Shown here: piece after piece, positions 31,027-38,303 of the stretch
Position numbering within the stretch: position 1 is the stretch's first letter
Layout: every line of letters begins with the position of its first letter
Assembly (NCBI GenBank): GCA_947178125.1
Contig: CAMWXB010000001.1
Location: forward strand, 1 to 64,000
Direction of reading: 5' to 3'
DNA length: 64,000 nucleotides
Source: an uncultured Lachnospiraceae bacterium
Lineage (GTDB): Bacteria > Bacillota > Clostridia > Lachnospirales > Lachnospiraceae
The notes under the pieces: generated by a model
What the model saw: the letters and a program-made list of their open reading frames with translations, nothing else
Told to the model about the DNA's origin: nothing
The model's database searches: none
Translations under genes and position numbers: made by a program

Positions 31027-31284
31027 TTACTGACTGCCGCCTAAAAATTTTTCAATTCCCGCAACTGCTGCCTCTTCATCACTGCCATCCGCAATAACGG
31101 TCACAGCCTCGTCACGGTTGAGCCCGAGGCCCATCATGCCCATAATGCTTTTCGCATTTACTTTCTTGTTAGCCGACTCGATGTACACGCTGCTGTCATA
31201 CTGGCTCGCCACCTGTACGAGCATTGCAACGGGTCTTGCCTCCAAGCCGCCCTCCAATTTAATTTGGACAGATTTTTGAATCAT
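31027..31284 (-). CDS. crh: HPr-like protein Crh (His15 replaced by Glu)
   Basis: An 85-aa HPr-fold protein. From MIQKSVQIKLEGGLEARPVA the residue at position 15, the PTS phospho-His of HPr, is Glu, while Ser46 in NAKSIMGMMGL, the HprK target, is exactly in register. This is the Crh pattern: no sugar phosphotransfer, but Ser46-phosphorylation for catabolite control with CcpA. The start is supported by AAAAGGAGGAG and by the residue numbering. It directly follows whiA, as crh does in Bacillus, and hprK is encoded nearby on the same strand. Confidence 0.93.
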   Translation of the reverse strand: MIQKSVQIKLEGGLEARPVAMLVQVASQYDSSVYIESANKKVNAKSIMGMMGLGLNRDEAVTVIADGSDEEAAVAGIEKFLGGSQ

Positions 31285-31301
31285 AACTTCTCCTCCTTTT
31301 A

Positions 31302-32177
31302 TCACCTCATATGTTCGGCAATCTCACTTAACTTTCGCAGCCGGTGGTTCACACCGGATTTTCCGACGGCCGGTTCCAGATATTCTCCCAGTTCTTTCAG
31401 AGGCGCATCCGGATGTTCCAGACGGATTTCGGCCATCTGCCGCAGGTTGTCCGGCAGATTTTCAAATCCATACTGCTTCTGAATCAACAAAATATCTTCT
31501 ATCTGTTTGGACGCCGCATTTACGGTCTTTGTGATATTCGCCGCCTCACAATTGACACGCCTGTTAATAGAATTACGCATTTCCTTAACAATACGGAGAT
31601 TCTCCAGATTCATTAATGATACATGTGCTCCGATTACATTGAGCAGGTCTACAATGCCGGAACCCTCTTTTAAGTACACAACATAATACTTTTTGCGCTT
31701 GATGATCTTCGCTTCTATCTGAAATTCCTGAATCATATCTTTCAGTTGTCCGGCCTGTTCCGGTGTTCCGCAGACAAATTCCAGATGATAGCTCTTCTCC
31801 GGGTCGCTCATGGAGCCTGCGCATAGAAACGCGCCTCTCAGGTAGGCTCTCGCGCAGCAGCTGTTCTTAACTAAAAGCGCGTTGACCGGAGTGTCCAGCG
31901 GGACAATATGATGCGCATCATCATACAAATGCAGCGCCTGAAGAACTTTCTCTTCATCCGCTTCCCGCATAACATTAATTATATTATATGTTTTTTGCAA
32001 TAATGTAAAGCATTTTCTGGCAATCGCATCATTTTCCATTTCCAGATTCAAGTGACAACCATCCTCTGTCAGCCGCCCGCCAAAGTGAAAAAGTGCCGCC
32101 AGTTCCGCTAACTGACAGTGTCTCGCCGGACTGATATATGCCGCCAGTTCTTCTTTTACCGTGCTGGAAAAAGACAT
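31302..32177 (-). CDS. whiA: WhiA family DNA-binding protein
   Basis: Conserved Gram-positive protein with a degenerate LAGLIDADG endonuclease fold at the N-terminus (MSFSSTVKEELAAY ... AELAALFHFGGRL; RAYLRGAFLCAGSMSDPEKSYHLEF) and a C-terminal helix-turn-helix (LRQMAEIRLEHPDAPLKELGEYL). It influences cell division and chromosome segregation in Bacillus and sporulation in Streptomyces. Start set at 32177, seven bases after GAGGTGA. Lies between rapZ (11 nt upstream) and crh (17 nt downstream). Confidence 0.96.
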   Translation of the reverse strand: MSFSSTVKEELAAYISPARHCQLAELAALFHFGGRLTEDGCHLNLEMENDAIARKCFTLLQKTYNIINVMREADEEKVLQALHLYDDAHHIVPLDTPVNALLVKNSCCARAYLRGAFLCAGSMSDPEKSYHLEFVCGTPEQAGQLKDMIQEFQIEAKIIKRKKYYVVYLKEGSGIVDLLNVIGAHVSLMNLENLRIVKEMRNSINRRVNCEAANITKTVNAASKQIEDILLIQKQYGFENLPDNLRQMAEIRLEHPDAPLKELGEYLEPAVGKSGVNHRLRKLSEIAEHMR

Positions 32178-32188
32178 TGCCATCACCT

Positions 32189-33049
32189 CTATTTTTCACC
32201 GCAGTCCCTGTGATACAGTTTCAGTCCGTAGTTTCCACGGTCTTTCATATGCCCATATAATTCATTGGCAAGCGTAACGCTCCGATGTCTGCCTCCCGTA
32301 CAGCCAATGCCGATTACCAGCTGGTATTTTCCCTCTCTGATATAATTGGGAATCAGAAAATCCAGCATATCCGTCAGCTTGTCCAGAAATTCCGATGCTT
32401 CCGGAAAAGACATGACATAATCCTGCACTTCTTTGTCGTTACCGGTCTTCTGTTTCAGTTCATCTATATAAAACGGATTTGGCAGGAATCTGACATCAAA
32501 TACCAGATCCGCATCCGCCGGTATCCCATTCTTGAACCCAAATGAAAGAATCGTTACCATCAGGGAATTATATTCCTCATTCAGCACAAAAATACGGTCC
32601 AGTTCTTCTTTCAGTTCCCTTGTCAGCAGATTGGAAGTGTCAATGACATAATCCGCCTTTTTCTTAATGCTTTCGAGAACTTTTCGCTCCTTTTCAACCC
32701 CTTCCGCAATCCTTCCTTCCGGTGAGAGCGGGTGCATCCTTCTCGTTTCTTTGTATCGTTTGATCAGCGTGGTATCATTGGCGTCCATGAACAGGATTTC
32801 AAACAGATAACCGTTCTCCCGCAGCTGGTCCAATACCTTCTGCGCATCATTAAAAGGCTGGTCAGCACGCACATCAAGTCCCAGCGCTACCTTGCTGATC
32901 TCACCGCCCGGCCTGATGATCAGCTCCACAAATTTTTCAATCAAAGGCACTGGAAGATTGTCTACGCAATAAAAGCCTACATCCTCCAACATTTTGAGCG
33001 CCGTTCTTTTACCGCCGCCGCTCATACCGGTCACAACTACAAATCGCAT
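32189..33049 (-). CDS. rapZ: RNase adapter RapZ / nucleotide-binding protein YvcJ
   Basis: A 286-aa P-loop protein of the RapZ family. The Walker A reads GMSGGGKRTAL; the position after Lys is Arg instead of Ser/Thr, which I believe is common in Clostridia but weakens the consensus. Other motifs are CVDNLPVPLIEKF, DTSNLL and the C-terminal RNA/metabolite-binding region IGIGCTGGRHRSVTLANELY. In Enterobacteria it guides RNase E to a small RNA controlling amino-sugar synthesis; in Bacillus YvcJ binds nucleotides. The usual neighbour yvcK is missing between rapZ and whiA. Confidence 0.95.
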   Translation of the reverse strand: MRFVVVTGMSGGGKRTALKMLEDVGFYCVDNLPVPLIEKFVELIIRPGGEISKVALGLDVRADQPFNDAQKVLDQLRENGYLFEILFMDANDTTLIKRYKETRRMHPLSPEGRIAEGVEKERKVLESIKKKADYVIDTSNLLTRELKEELDRIFVLNEEYNSLMVTILSFGFKNGIPADADLVFDVRFLPNPFYIDELKQKTGNDKEVQDYVMSFPEASEFLDKLTDMLDFLIPNYIREGKYQLVIGIGCTGGRHRSVTLANELYGHMKDRGNYGLKLYHRDCGEK

Positions 33050-33082
33050 GTCTTCTACATCTCTTTCTTATGCTGTCGTACT

Positions 33083-34009
33083 TTAAAACTCTCCCAGAAA
33101 AATAACTTCTGGCTCCAGATTTACATGAAAACGTTCTTTGACTCTCTCCTGTACTTCCTCGATAACTTCCTTCACATCCGCAGCACTCGCATTGCCGATA
33201 TTGACTACAAAGCCGCAGTGCTTATCCGAGACCTGTGCATCGCCGATGCGGTATCCCCGCATTCCGGCATCCATGATCAGCTTTCCTGCAAAATATCCCT
33301 CCGGACGCTTAAACGTACTCCCCGCACTCGGATAATTTAAAGGCTGCTTACTCTGCCGTTTGGCCATCAGTTCGTCCATCTTCGCCTGAATCTCATCCTT
33401 CCGGCCCGCCTGCATCCGCAGCACCACTTCCAATACAATAAAAGGTCTGTTCTTAATAATGCTGGTGCGATAACCAAATTCCATTGTATCGTTATCCAGT
33501 ACCAGGATCCTGCCTTCCTGATCCATCACTTTGACCGACTCCGTAATCTGCTTCATCTCGCCATCATATGCGCCCGCATTCATGACCACTCCCCCGCCGA
33601 TGCTTCCGGGAATCCCTGCAGCGAACTCCATACCGGAAAGTTCTGCATCTCTCGCAACAGCAGCAGTCTTGGATAAAAGAGCCCCCGCCTGCACATAAAT
33701 ATGGTCTCCCTCTACCGTGATGCGGTTCATTCCCTCGCCAAGCTTAATGACAATGCCCCGGTAGCCCTTATCGCCGACCAGCAGATTGCTTCCGTTTCCG
33801 AGAATAAAATAATCCTGCTCTATCTGGTTCAGATAGGGAACGAGTTTCAATAACTCTTCTTCCCGCTCTATCAGGACCATACATTCCGCTGCACCACCCA
33901 CTCTGAAAGTCGTATGCCTGCTCATGGGTTCGTCAAAAAGCATCCTCTCTTTTGGAATGATATTTTCAATATAACCATACATACCTGTATTCAAACTCAA
34001 TTTTCGCAC
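33083..34009 (-). CDS. murB: UDP-N-acetylenolpyruvoylglucosamine reductase
   Basis: FAD/NADPH enzyme making UDP-N-acetylmuramate for peptidoglycan. The 308 aa contain the FAD domain (HTTFRVGGAAECMV, FILGNGSNLLVGDKGYRG, MEFAAGIPGSIGGGVVMNAGAY) and the catalytic Ser region NYPSAGSTFKRPEGYFAGKLI, followed by the C-terminal Glu region. The ORF start is GTG with a poor ribosome site; ATG at codon 10 (MYGYIENI) is an alternative, so the first residues are uncertain. The preceding glucokinase stop region TTAGATTGAAAAAA resembles the 5' end of family B repeats. Confidence 0.96.
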   Translation of the reverse strand: MRKLSLNTGMYGYIENIIPKERMLFDEPMSRHTTFRVGGAAECMVLIEREEELLKLVPYLNQIEQDYFILGNGSNLLVGDKGYRGIVIKLGEGMNRITVEGDHIYVQAGALLSKTAAVARDAELSGMEFAAGIPGSIGGGVVMNAGAYDGEMKQITESVKVMDQEGRILVLDNDTMEFGYRTSIIKNRPFIVLEVVLRMQAGRKDEIQAKMDELMAKRQSKQPLNYPSAGSTFKRPEGYFAGKLIMDAGMRGYRIGDAQVSDKHCGFVVNIGNASAADVKEVIEEVQERVKERFHVNLEPEVIFLGEF

Positions 34010-34058
34010 CGTCTCATTTCTTAAATATATGATGTCTGTTTCATTATATGCCGTTTTT

Positions 34059-34997
34059 TCAATCTAATACCATTTTCGCAGCACCATATATTCCTGCGTC
34101 ATTTCCCAGTGTTGCCAGTGCAAAAACCGTATCCTTACATCCCTGGAATACTGTTTTTTCAAAAGGCGGCTTAATGTAATCGAACAGTACCTCCCCTGCC
34201 TTTGAAACGCCTCCGCCGATCACAAAGATTTCCGGATTGATAATGCCCGCAATAACGCCAAGTCCTTTACCCAAATATTCACCGAATTTCCGGGCAACTT
34301 CGATTGCCAGTTCATCCCCCGCCTTTACCGCATCAAAAACCGTTTTGGCAGAAACTTCACCATTTCTTAAAACACTGTCCCTATCGCTTGCCTGCAGGGC
34401 TCTGTTCGCCAGCCTTGTAATACCTGTCGCGGAAGCATATTCTTCCAGACAGCCGAAATTACCACAACCGCAGCTTTCCGTTTCATGGTCCTCCACATGG
34501 ATATGTCCGATTTCTCCGCCTGCTCCGGTCGAACCGGTCATGATTTCTCCATTGATGATAATGCCGCCGCCGACACCGGTTCCCAAAGTAACAGCGACCA
34601 GATTTTGATATCCCTGTCCGCCGCCTTTCCACATTTCTCCGAGCGCGGCTACGTTGGCATCATTACCGCCTTCTACACGCATTCCATGAAGCAGTCCGGT
34701 CAGTTCCTTCTTCAAATCGAATTGTCCCCATCCAAGGTTAACAGCCTTGTGCACGATACCGTTTCCGTCCACCGGCCCCGGCACGCCTACTCCTACACCC
34801 GCCACCTCTTCTGCTGCAATTTTTTTCTCTTCCATCTTCGCCTGAATACTCTCCGCAATATCGGGCAAAATCTTCTTCCCGCCATCCTCTGTCCTGGTCG
34901 GTATTTCCCATTTATCAATTACATTGCCGTCCGCATCGAACAGTCCCATTTTCACCGTAGTACCGCCTACATCCACACCAAACACATAATTCGTCAT
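34059..34997 (-). CDS. glk: ROK family glucokinase
   Basis: Phosphorylates free glucose for glycolysis. From MTNYVFGVDVGGTTVKMGLF the protein has 312 aa. The ATP motif DVGGTTVKMG, sugar-binding EGGNDANVAALGE, TLGTGVGGGIIINGE, the ROK zinc-binding cluster (HVEDHETESCGCGNFGCLEEYAS) and VIGGGVSKAGE are all present, so the enzyme looks complete. The start follows GAAAGGAAAG; the upstream ORF extension is not supported. It sits between hprK and murB; its leader contains a B repeat then an A repeat. Confidence 0.95.
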   Translation of the reverse strand: MTNYVFGVDVGGTTVKMGLFDADGNVIDKWEIPTRTEDGGKKILPDIAESIQAKMEEKKIAAEEVAGVGVGVPGPVDGNGIVHKAVNLGWGQFDLKKELTGLLHGMRVEGGNDANVAALGEMWKGGGQGYQNLVAVTLGTGVGGGIIINGEIMTGSTGAGGEIGHIHVEDHETESCGCGNFGCLEEYASATGITRLANRALQASDRDSVLRNGEVSAKTVFDAVKAGDELAIEVARKFGEYLGKGLGVIAGIINPEIFVIGGGVSKAGEVLFDYIKPPFEKTVFQGCKDTVFALATLGNDAGIYGAAKMVLD

Positions 34998-35060
34998 CAT
35001 TCCGCTTTCCTTTCTCTCACTATTCTTACATACTCCTATATCATATCCATCATAACCCCC

Positions 35061-35176
35061 GGGAGAATGCCGCTTTTTAGGCATTTTCCAGCGTGAGAAA
35101 GACTTGCTTCACAAGTCGTAGAACTTCTTAGCGAAACAGTCTTTGCTGTGAGCCTTAGAACTTCTCTTCACACTAA
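35061..35176 (-). repeat. Family A structured repeat between hprK and glk
   Basis: Transcript strand: TAG, outer stem AGTGTGAAG/TTCTCACGCT (one mismatch), arm AGAAGTTCT paired with AGAAGTTCT-like sequence (one central mismatch) holding CACAGC/GCTGTTT, hairpin GACTTG/CAAGTC, then GGAAAATGCC/GGCATTCTCC. It directly follows a family B repeat. The B-box ATG opens a 24-codon ORF (starting MIISVKRSS) that reads through most of this element. Confidence 0.75.
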
Positions 35177-35180
35177 TAAT

Positions 35181-35258
35181 CATGCCTTTCCCACAACCTG
35201 CGATATTTGCGCCGCAGGCACAAATTCGCGATTGAAAAATCTCTGATTTTTCAATCTA
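35181..35258 (-). repeat. Family B structured repeat after hprK
   Basis: Starts at the hprK stop TAG. Hairpin GATTGAAAAATC/GATTTTTCAATC, hairpin GCGAATTTGTGCC/GGCGCAAATATCGC, then AGGTTGTGGGAAAGGCATG. Compared with the copy at 30872, the first stem has compensatory changes (GATTG/CAATC versus GGTTG/CAACC). Confidence 0.82.
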
Positions 35259-36191
35259 GTCTTCTTCCCGTTTCTGCGCAAGAGATTTCTGTACGCGCTG
35301 GTACAGTTCCTGTGCCGCATTATAGCCCATCTTTTTCTGACGGTGATTGACTGCCGCAGATTCACAGATGATCGCCAGGTTACGGCCCGGTCTGATCGGA
35401 ATATTATGACAGACTACTTTATTGCCAAGATATTCTATATACTCTTCTTCCATTCCAAGACGGTCATATTCTCTATCTTTATCCCAATCTTCAAGATGAA
35501 TCACAAGGTCAATATTCTGCGTATCTCTGACACAGGATGCTCCGAAAAGCGCCTTGACATCGACAATACCGATACCGCGCAGTTCGATAAAATGCTTCGT
35601 AATATTCGGTGCAGTACCGATCAGCGTATCGGCGCTGACTCTTCTTATTTCCACCACATCATCCGTCACAAGACGATGCCCCCTTTTGATCAGTTCAAGC
35701 GCCGCCTCCGATTTACCGATACCGCTTTCACCGGTGATCAATACGCCTTCACCGTAAACATCTACCAATACGCCGTGGATGGAGATACAGGGTGCAAGCT
35801 GTACATTCAGCCATCTGATGATTTCGGCCATACATGCGGAAGTAGCTTTATTGCTCATCAGAAGCGGTACGCCATATTTAATGGCAGTCTCCCGGAACAG
35901 TTCATTCGGATGCAGCTCTCTACAGAAAACAATGCCGGGAATCGGATTATTCAGCAATTTCTCATATACTTCTATCTGCTTTTCTTCCTCCAGACCATTC
36001 ATATAGGAATATTCCACAAATCCGACCACCTGTAAACGCGTTGCCTCGAAATGTTCAAAATATCCCGCAAGCTGCAATGCCGGACGGTTAATATCCGGCT
36101 GCGTTATTTTAATCTTGGAAATATCGATTTCCGGTGTCAAATTCTCCCATTTCCATTTCTCAATTACCTTCGTCAGACTGATACTTGCCAT
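35256..36191 (-). CDS. hprK: HPr kinase/phosphorylase
   Basis: Bifunctional regulator that phosphorylates Ser46 of HPr/Crh in response to glycolytic intermediates and reverses it. The 311 aa include the N-terminal ligand-like domain and the kinase core: Walker A GESGIGKSEAALEL (about residue 153-166), HRLVTDDVVEIRR and the signature LRGIGIVDVKALFGASCV. The ATG follows AAAGGAGAGG. The Crh target (Ser46 intact) is encoded five genes downstream. Promoter and a three-hairpin leader lie upstream. Confidence 0.97.
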   Translation of the reverse strand: MASISLTKVIEKWKWENLTPEIDISKIKITQPDINRPALQLAGYFEHFEATRLQVVGFVEYSYMNGLEEEKQIEVYEKLLNNPIPGIVFCRELHPNELFRETAIKYGVPLLMSNKATSACMAEIIRWLNVQLAPCISIHGVLVDVYGEGVLITGESGIGKSEAALELIKRGHRLVTDDVVEIRRVSADTLIGTAPNITKHFIELRGIGIVDVKALFGASCVRDTQNIDLVIHLEDWDKDREYDRLGMEEEYIEYLGNKVVCHNIPIRPGRNLAIICESAAVNHRQKKMGYNAAQELYQRVQKSLAQKREED

Positions 36192-36232
36192 AACCCCTCT
36201 CCTTTATCCACACGTTTCTATCAATCATCTAC

Positions 36233-36308
36233 TATATCTGCAAGAATTACTTTGTAATTCTCGCGACGCAAGCCTGACGGCTTGCGTGACGCTGGTTGCT
36301 AAACCTGC
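36233..36308 (-). promoter_or_regulatory. Three-hairpin leader of hprK
   Basis: Directly after the promoter, the transcript can form GACGCAGGTT/AACCAGCGTC, ACGCAAGCC/GGCTTGCGT (9 bp perfect) and GCGAGAATTAC/GTAATTCTTGC in tandem with almost no spacers. No U-run follows any of them. It does not match families A or B in sequence. A cis-regulatory role is inferred only from compact structure and position. Confidence 0.5.
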
Positions 36309-36312
36309 GTCT

Positions 36313-36341
36313 ATTGTACCATACCAACGCCCTAATGGCAA
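36313..36341 (-). promoter_or_regulatory. Promoter of hprK block
   Basis: TTGCCA, 17 bp, TACAAT on the minus strand, immediately after the uvrC stop and before the three-hairpin leader. Confidence 0.7.
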
Positions 36342-38210
36342 TCAATCCACTGCCTTGTGAAAAAAATCATAAATCTGTTCAGCGATATGTTCCGGTATTT
36401 CAGGGACTTCGCATAACCGCGCCGTTTCGGCATTTTTAATCTCCTCGATGGATTTAAAGTGCCGCATCAGCGCTTTTCTGCGCGTCGGACCGACACCCGG
36501 TATATCATCCAGGACGGATTTGACCTGCGCTTTGGATCGCAGCGAACGATGATATTCAATCGCAAAACGATGTGCCTCATCCTGGATTCTCGTGATCAGC
36601 TTAAACCCTTCCGAATGCGTATCGATGGGAATTTCTACATTCTGGTAATATAGTCCCCTTGTCCTGTGGTTATCGTCCTTGACCATCCCGCATACCGGGA
36701 TATCGATATGCAGTTCCTCCAATACCTGCAGCGCGATATTTACCTGCCCTTTTCCACCGTCCATCAAAAGCAGGTCAGGAAATTTTGTAAAACTGCCAAA
36801 TTCCTTGTCTATTTCTTTTCTGTCGAGTTCCGCCCGCTCTTCCATGCCGTGCACAAACCGTCTTGTAAGCACCTCTTTCATGCAGGCATAGTCGTCCGGC
36901 CCGGATACTGACTGTATTTTAAATTTCCGGTAATCGCTCCGCTTTGGCTTTCCTTTTTCATAGACCACCATAGAGCCAACATTCACAAAACCACTGATAT
37001 TAGAGATATCGAAAGCCTCCATGCGATGAATGCTTTCCAGTTCAAGCAGCGCGGCGATTTCGCGGACCGCGCCGATAGTGCGCCCTTCCTCTCTTTTAAT
37101 GCGTTCCTTATCCTGGCTCAGTACAAGCTGTGCATTCTGCGCCGCAAGTTCCACCAGTTTCTCTTTATAACCTTTTCTTGGAACACGCAGATAAACTCTG
37201 CTTCCTTTCCGCGTTCCGAGCCATTTCTCCAGAATCTCAATATCTTCTATCTGTTCCTGGAGCATCAGTTCTTTTGGTATATAAGGTGTTCCCGCATAGA
37301 ACTGTTTCACAAAATCGAGTAAGATCTGCGCATTGTCGTAACCCGCCACATGCGTCATATAAAAATGCTCCCGCCCAATCAGTTTTCCGTCACGCACAAA
37401 AAAGACCTGTACCACCGCATCACTTTCATCTTTAGCGAGCGCAATGATATCCTTATCTTCACCGTCGCTGTCCGTTATCTTCTGCTTCTGTGCAACGCTC
37501 TTGACACTGTTGTACAAATCCCGATAGCGGATAGCATCTTCAAAGGCAAGCTGCTCAGAGGCGTTCTGCATCTTCTGCTCCAAATCCTTCAGAATCGGCT
37601 TATAATTCCCGTTCAAAAAATCCAAAGCCTGTTCGACGCGCTCCCTGTATTCTTCCTTCCCGATATATTCCTGACAGGGCGCGAGACACTGTTTGATATG
37701 ATAGTTCAGACAGGGCCGTTCCAGCCCGATGTCTCTCGGAAGTTTCCGATTACATGTCCGAAGCTGATACAGTTTATTCATCAGTTCTATCGTATCTTTG
37801 ACCGCAGCCGCGCTCGTATACGGGCCAAAATACTTGGAACGGTCTTTCTTCATCTCTCTGGAAAACAAAATACGCGGATATTCTTCACCGACCGTCACTT
37901 TAATATAAGGATAGGTCTTATCATCCTTTAACATCGTATTGTATTTCGGGCTGTGCTCTTTGATCAGATTATTCTCCAGCACGAGCGCTTCTAACTCCGA
38001 ATCCGTTACAATATACTCAAACCGGGCGATCTGTTCCACCATTTTGTCAATCTGCGGGCCGCGTCCGACAATCTTCCGGAAATAAGAGCGCACACGGTTA
38101 TGCAGATTGACCGCTTTCCCAACATAGATGATCGCGTCATCCGCATCGTGCATAATATAGACTCCCGGACTATTCGGGAGTTTCTTCAGTTCTTCCGCTA
38201 TATCAAACAT
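36342..38210 (-). CDS. uvrC: Excinuclease ABC subunit C
   Basis: Makes both incisions in nucleotide excision repair. From [20 protein letters not shown] the protein has 622 aa. Domains in order: GIY-YIG nuclease ([31 protein letters not shown] is the start), UVR UvrB-binding motif ([29 protein letters not shown], about 190-220), UvrC RNase-H-like nuclease ([22 protein letters not shown]) and C-terminal helix-hairpin-helix ([18 protein letters not shown]). The start at 38210 has GGAG nearby; the longer ORF extension is unsupported. Family-typical gene, possibly the first of the uvrC-hprK block. Confidence 0.97.
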   Translation of the reverse strand: MFDIAEELKKLPNSPGVYIMHDADDAIIYVGKAVNLHNRVRSYFRKIVGRGPQIDKMVEQIARFEYIVTDSELEALVLENNLIKEHSPKYNTMLKDDKTYPYIKVTVGEEYPRILFSREMKKDRSKYFGPYTSAAAVKDTIELMNKLYQLRTCNRKLPRDIGLERPCLNYHIKQCLAPCQEYIGKEEYRERVEQALDFLNGNYKPILKDLEQKMQNASEQLAFEDAIRYRDLYNSVKSVAQKQKITDSDGEDKDIIALAKDESDAVVQVFFVRDGKLIGREHFYMTHVAGYDNAQILLDFVKQFYAGTPYIPKELMLQEQIEDIEILEKWLGTRKGSRVYLRVPRKGYKEKLVELAAQNAQLVLSQDKERIKREEGRTIGAVREIAALLELESIHRMEAFDISNISGFVNVGSMVVYEKGKPKRSDYRKFKIQSVSGPDDYACMKEVLTRRFVHGMEERAELDRKEIDKEFGSFTKFPDLLLMDGGKGQVNIALQVLEELHIDIPVCGMVKDDNHRTRGLYYQNVEIPIDTHSEGFKLITRIQDEAHRFAIEYHRSLRSKAQVKSVLDDIPGVGPTRRKALMRHFKSIEEIKNAETARLCEVPEIPEHIAEQIYDFFHKAVD

Positions 38211-38303
38211 ATCTTTCTCCACTCCGCGGGTGCGTCTGCCCGCCTCATTACACACGGAAATAAGGCAAAGCCCTTTTTCTGTTTCCAGGCTTTGCCTTTG
38301 TTA

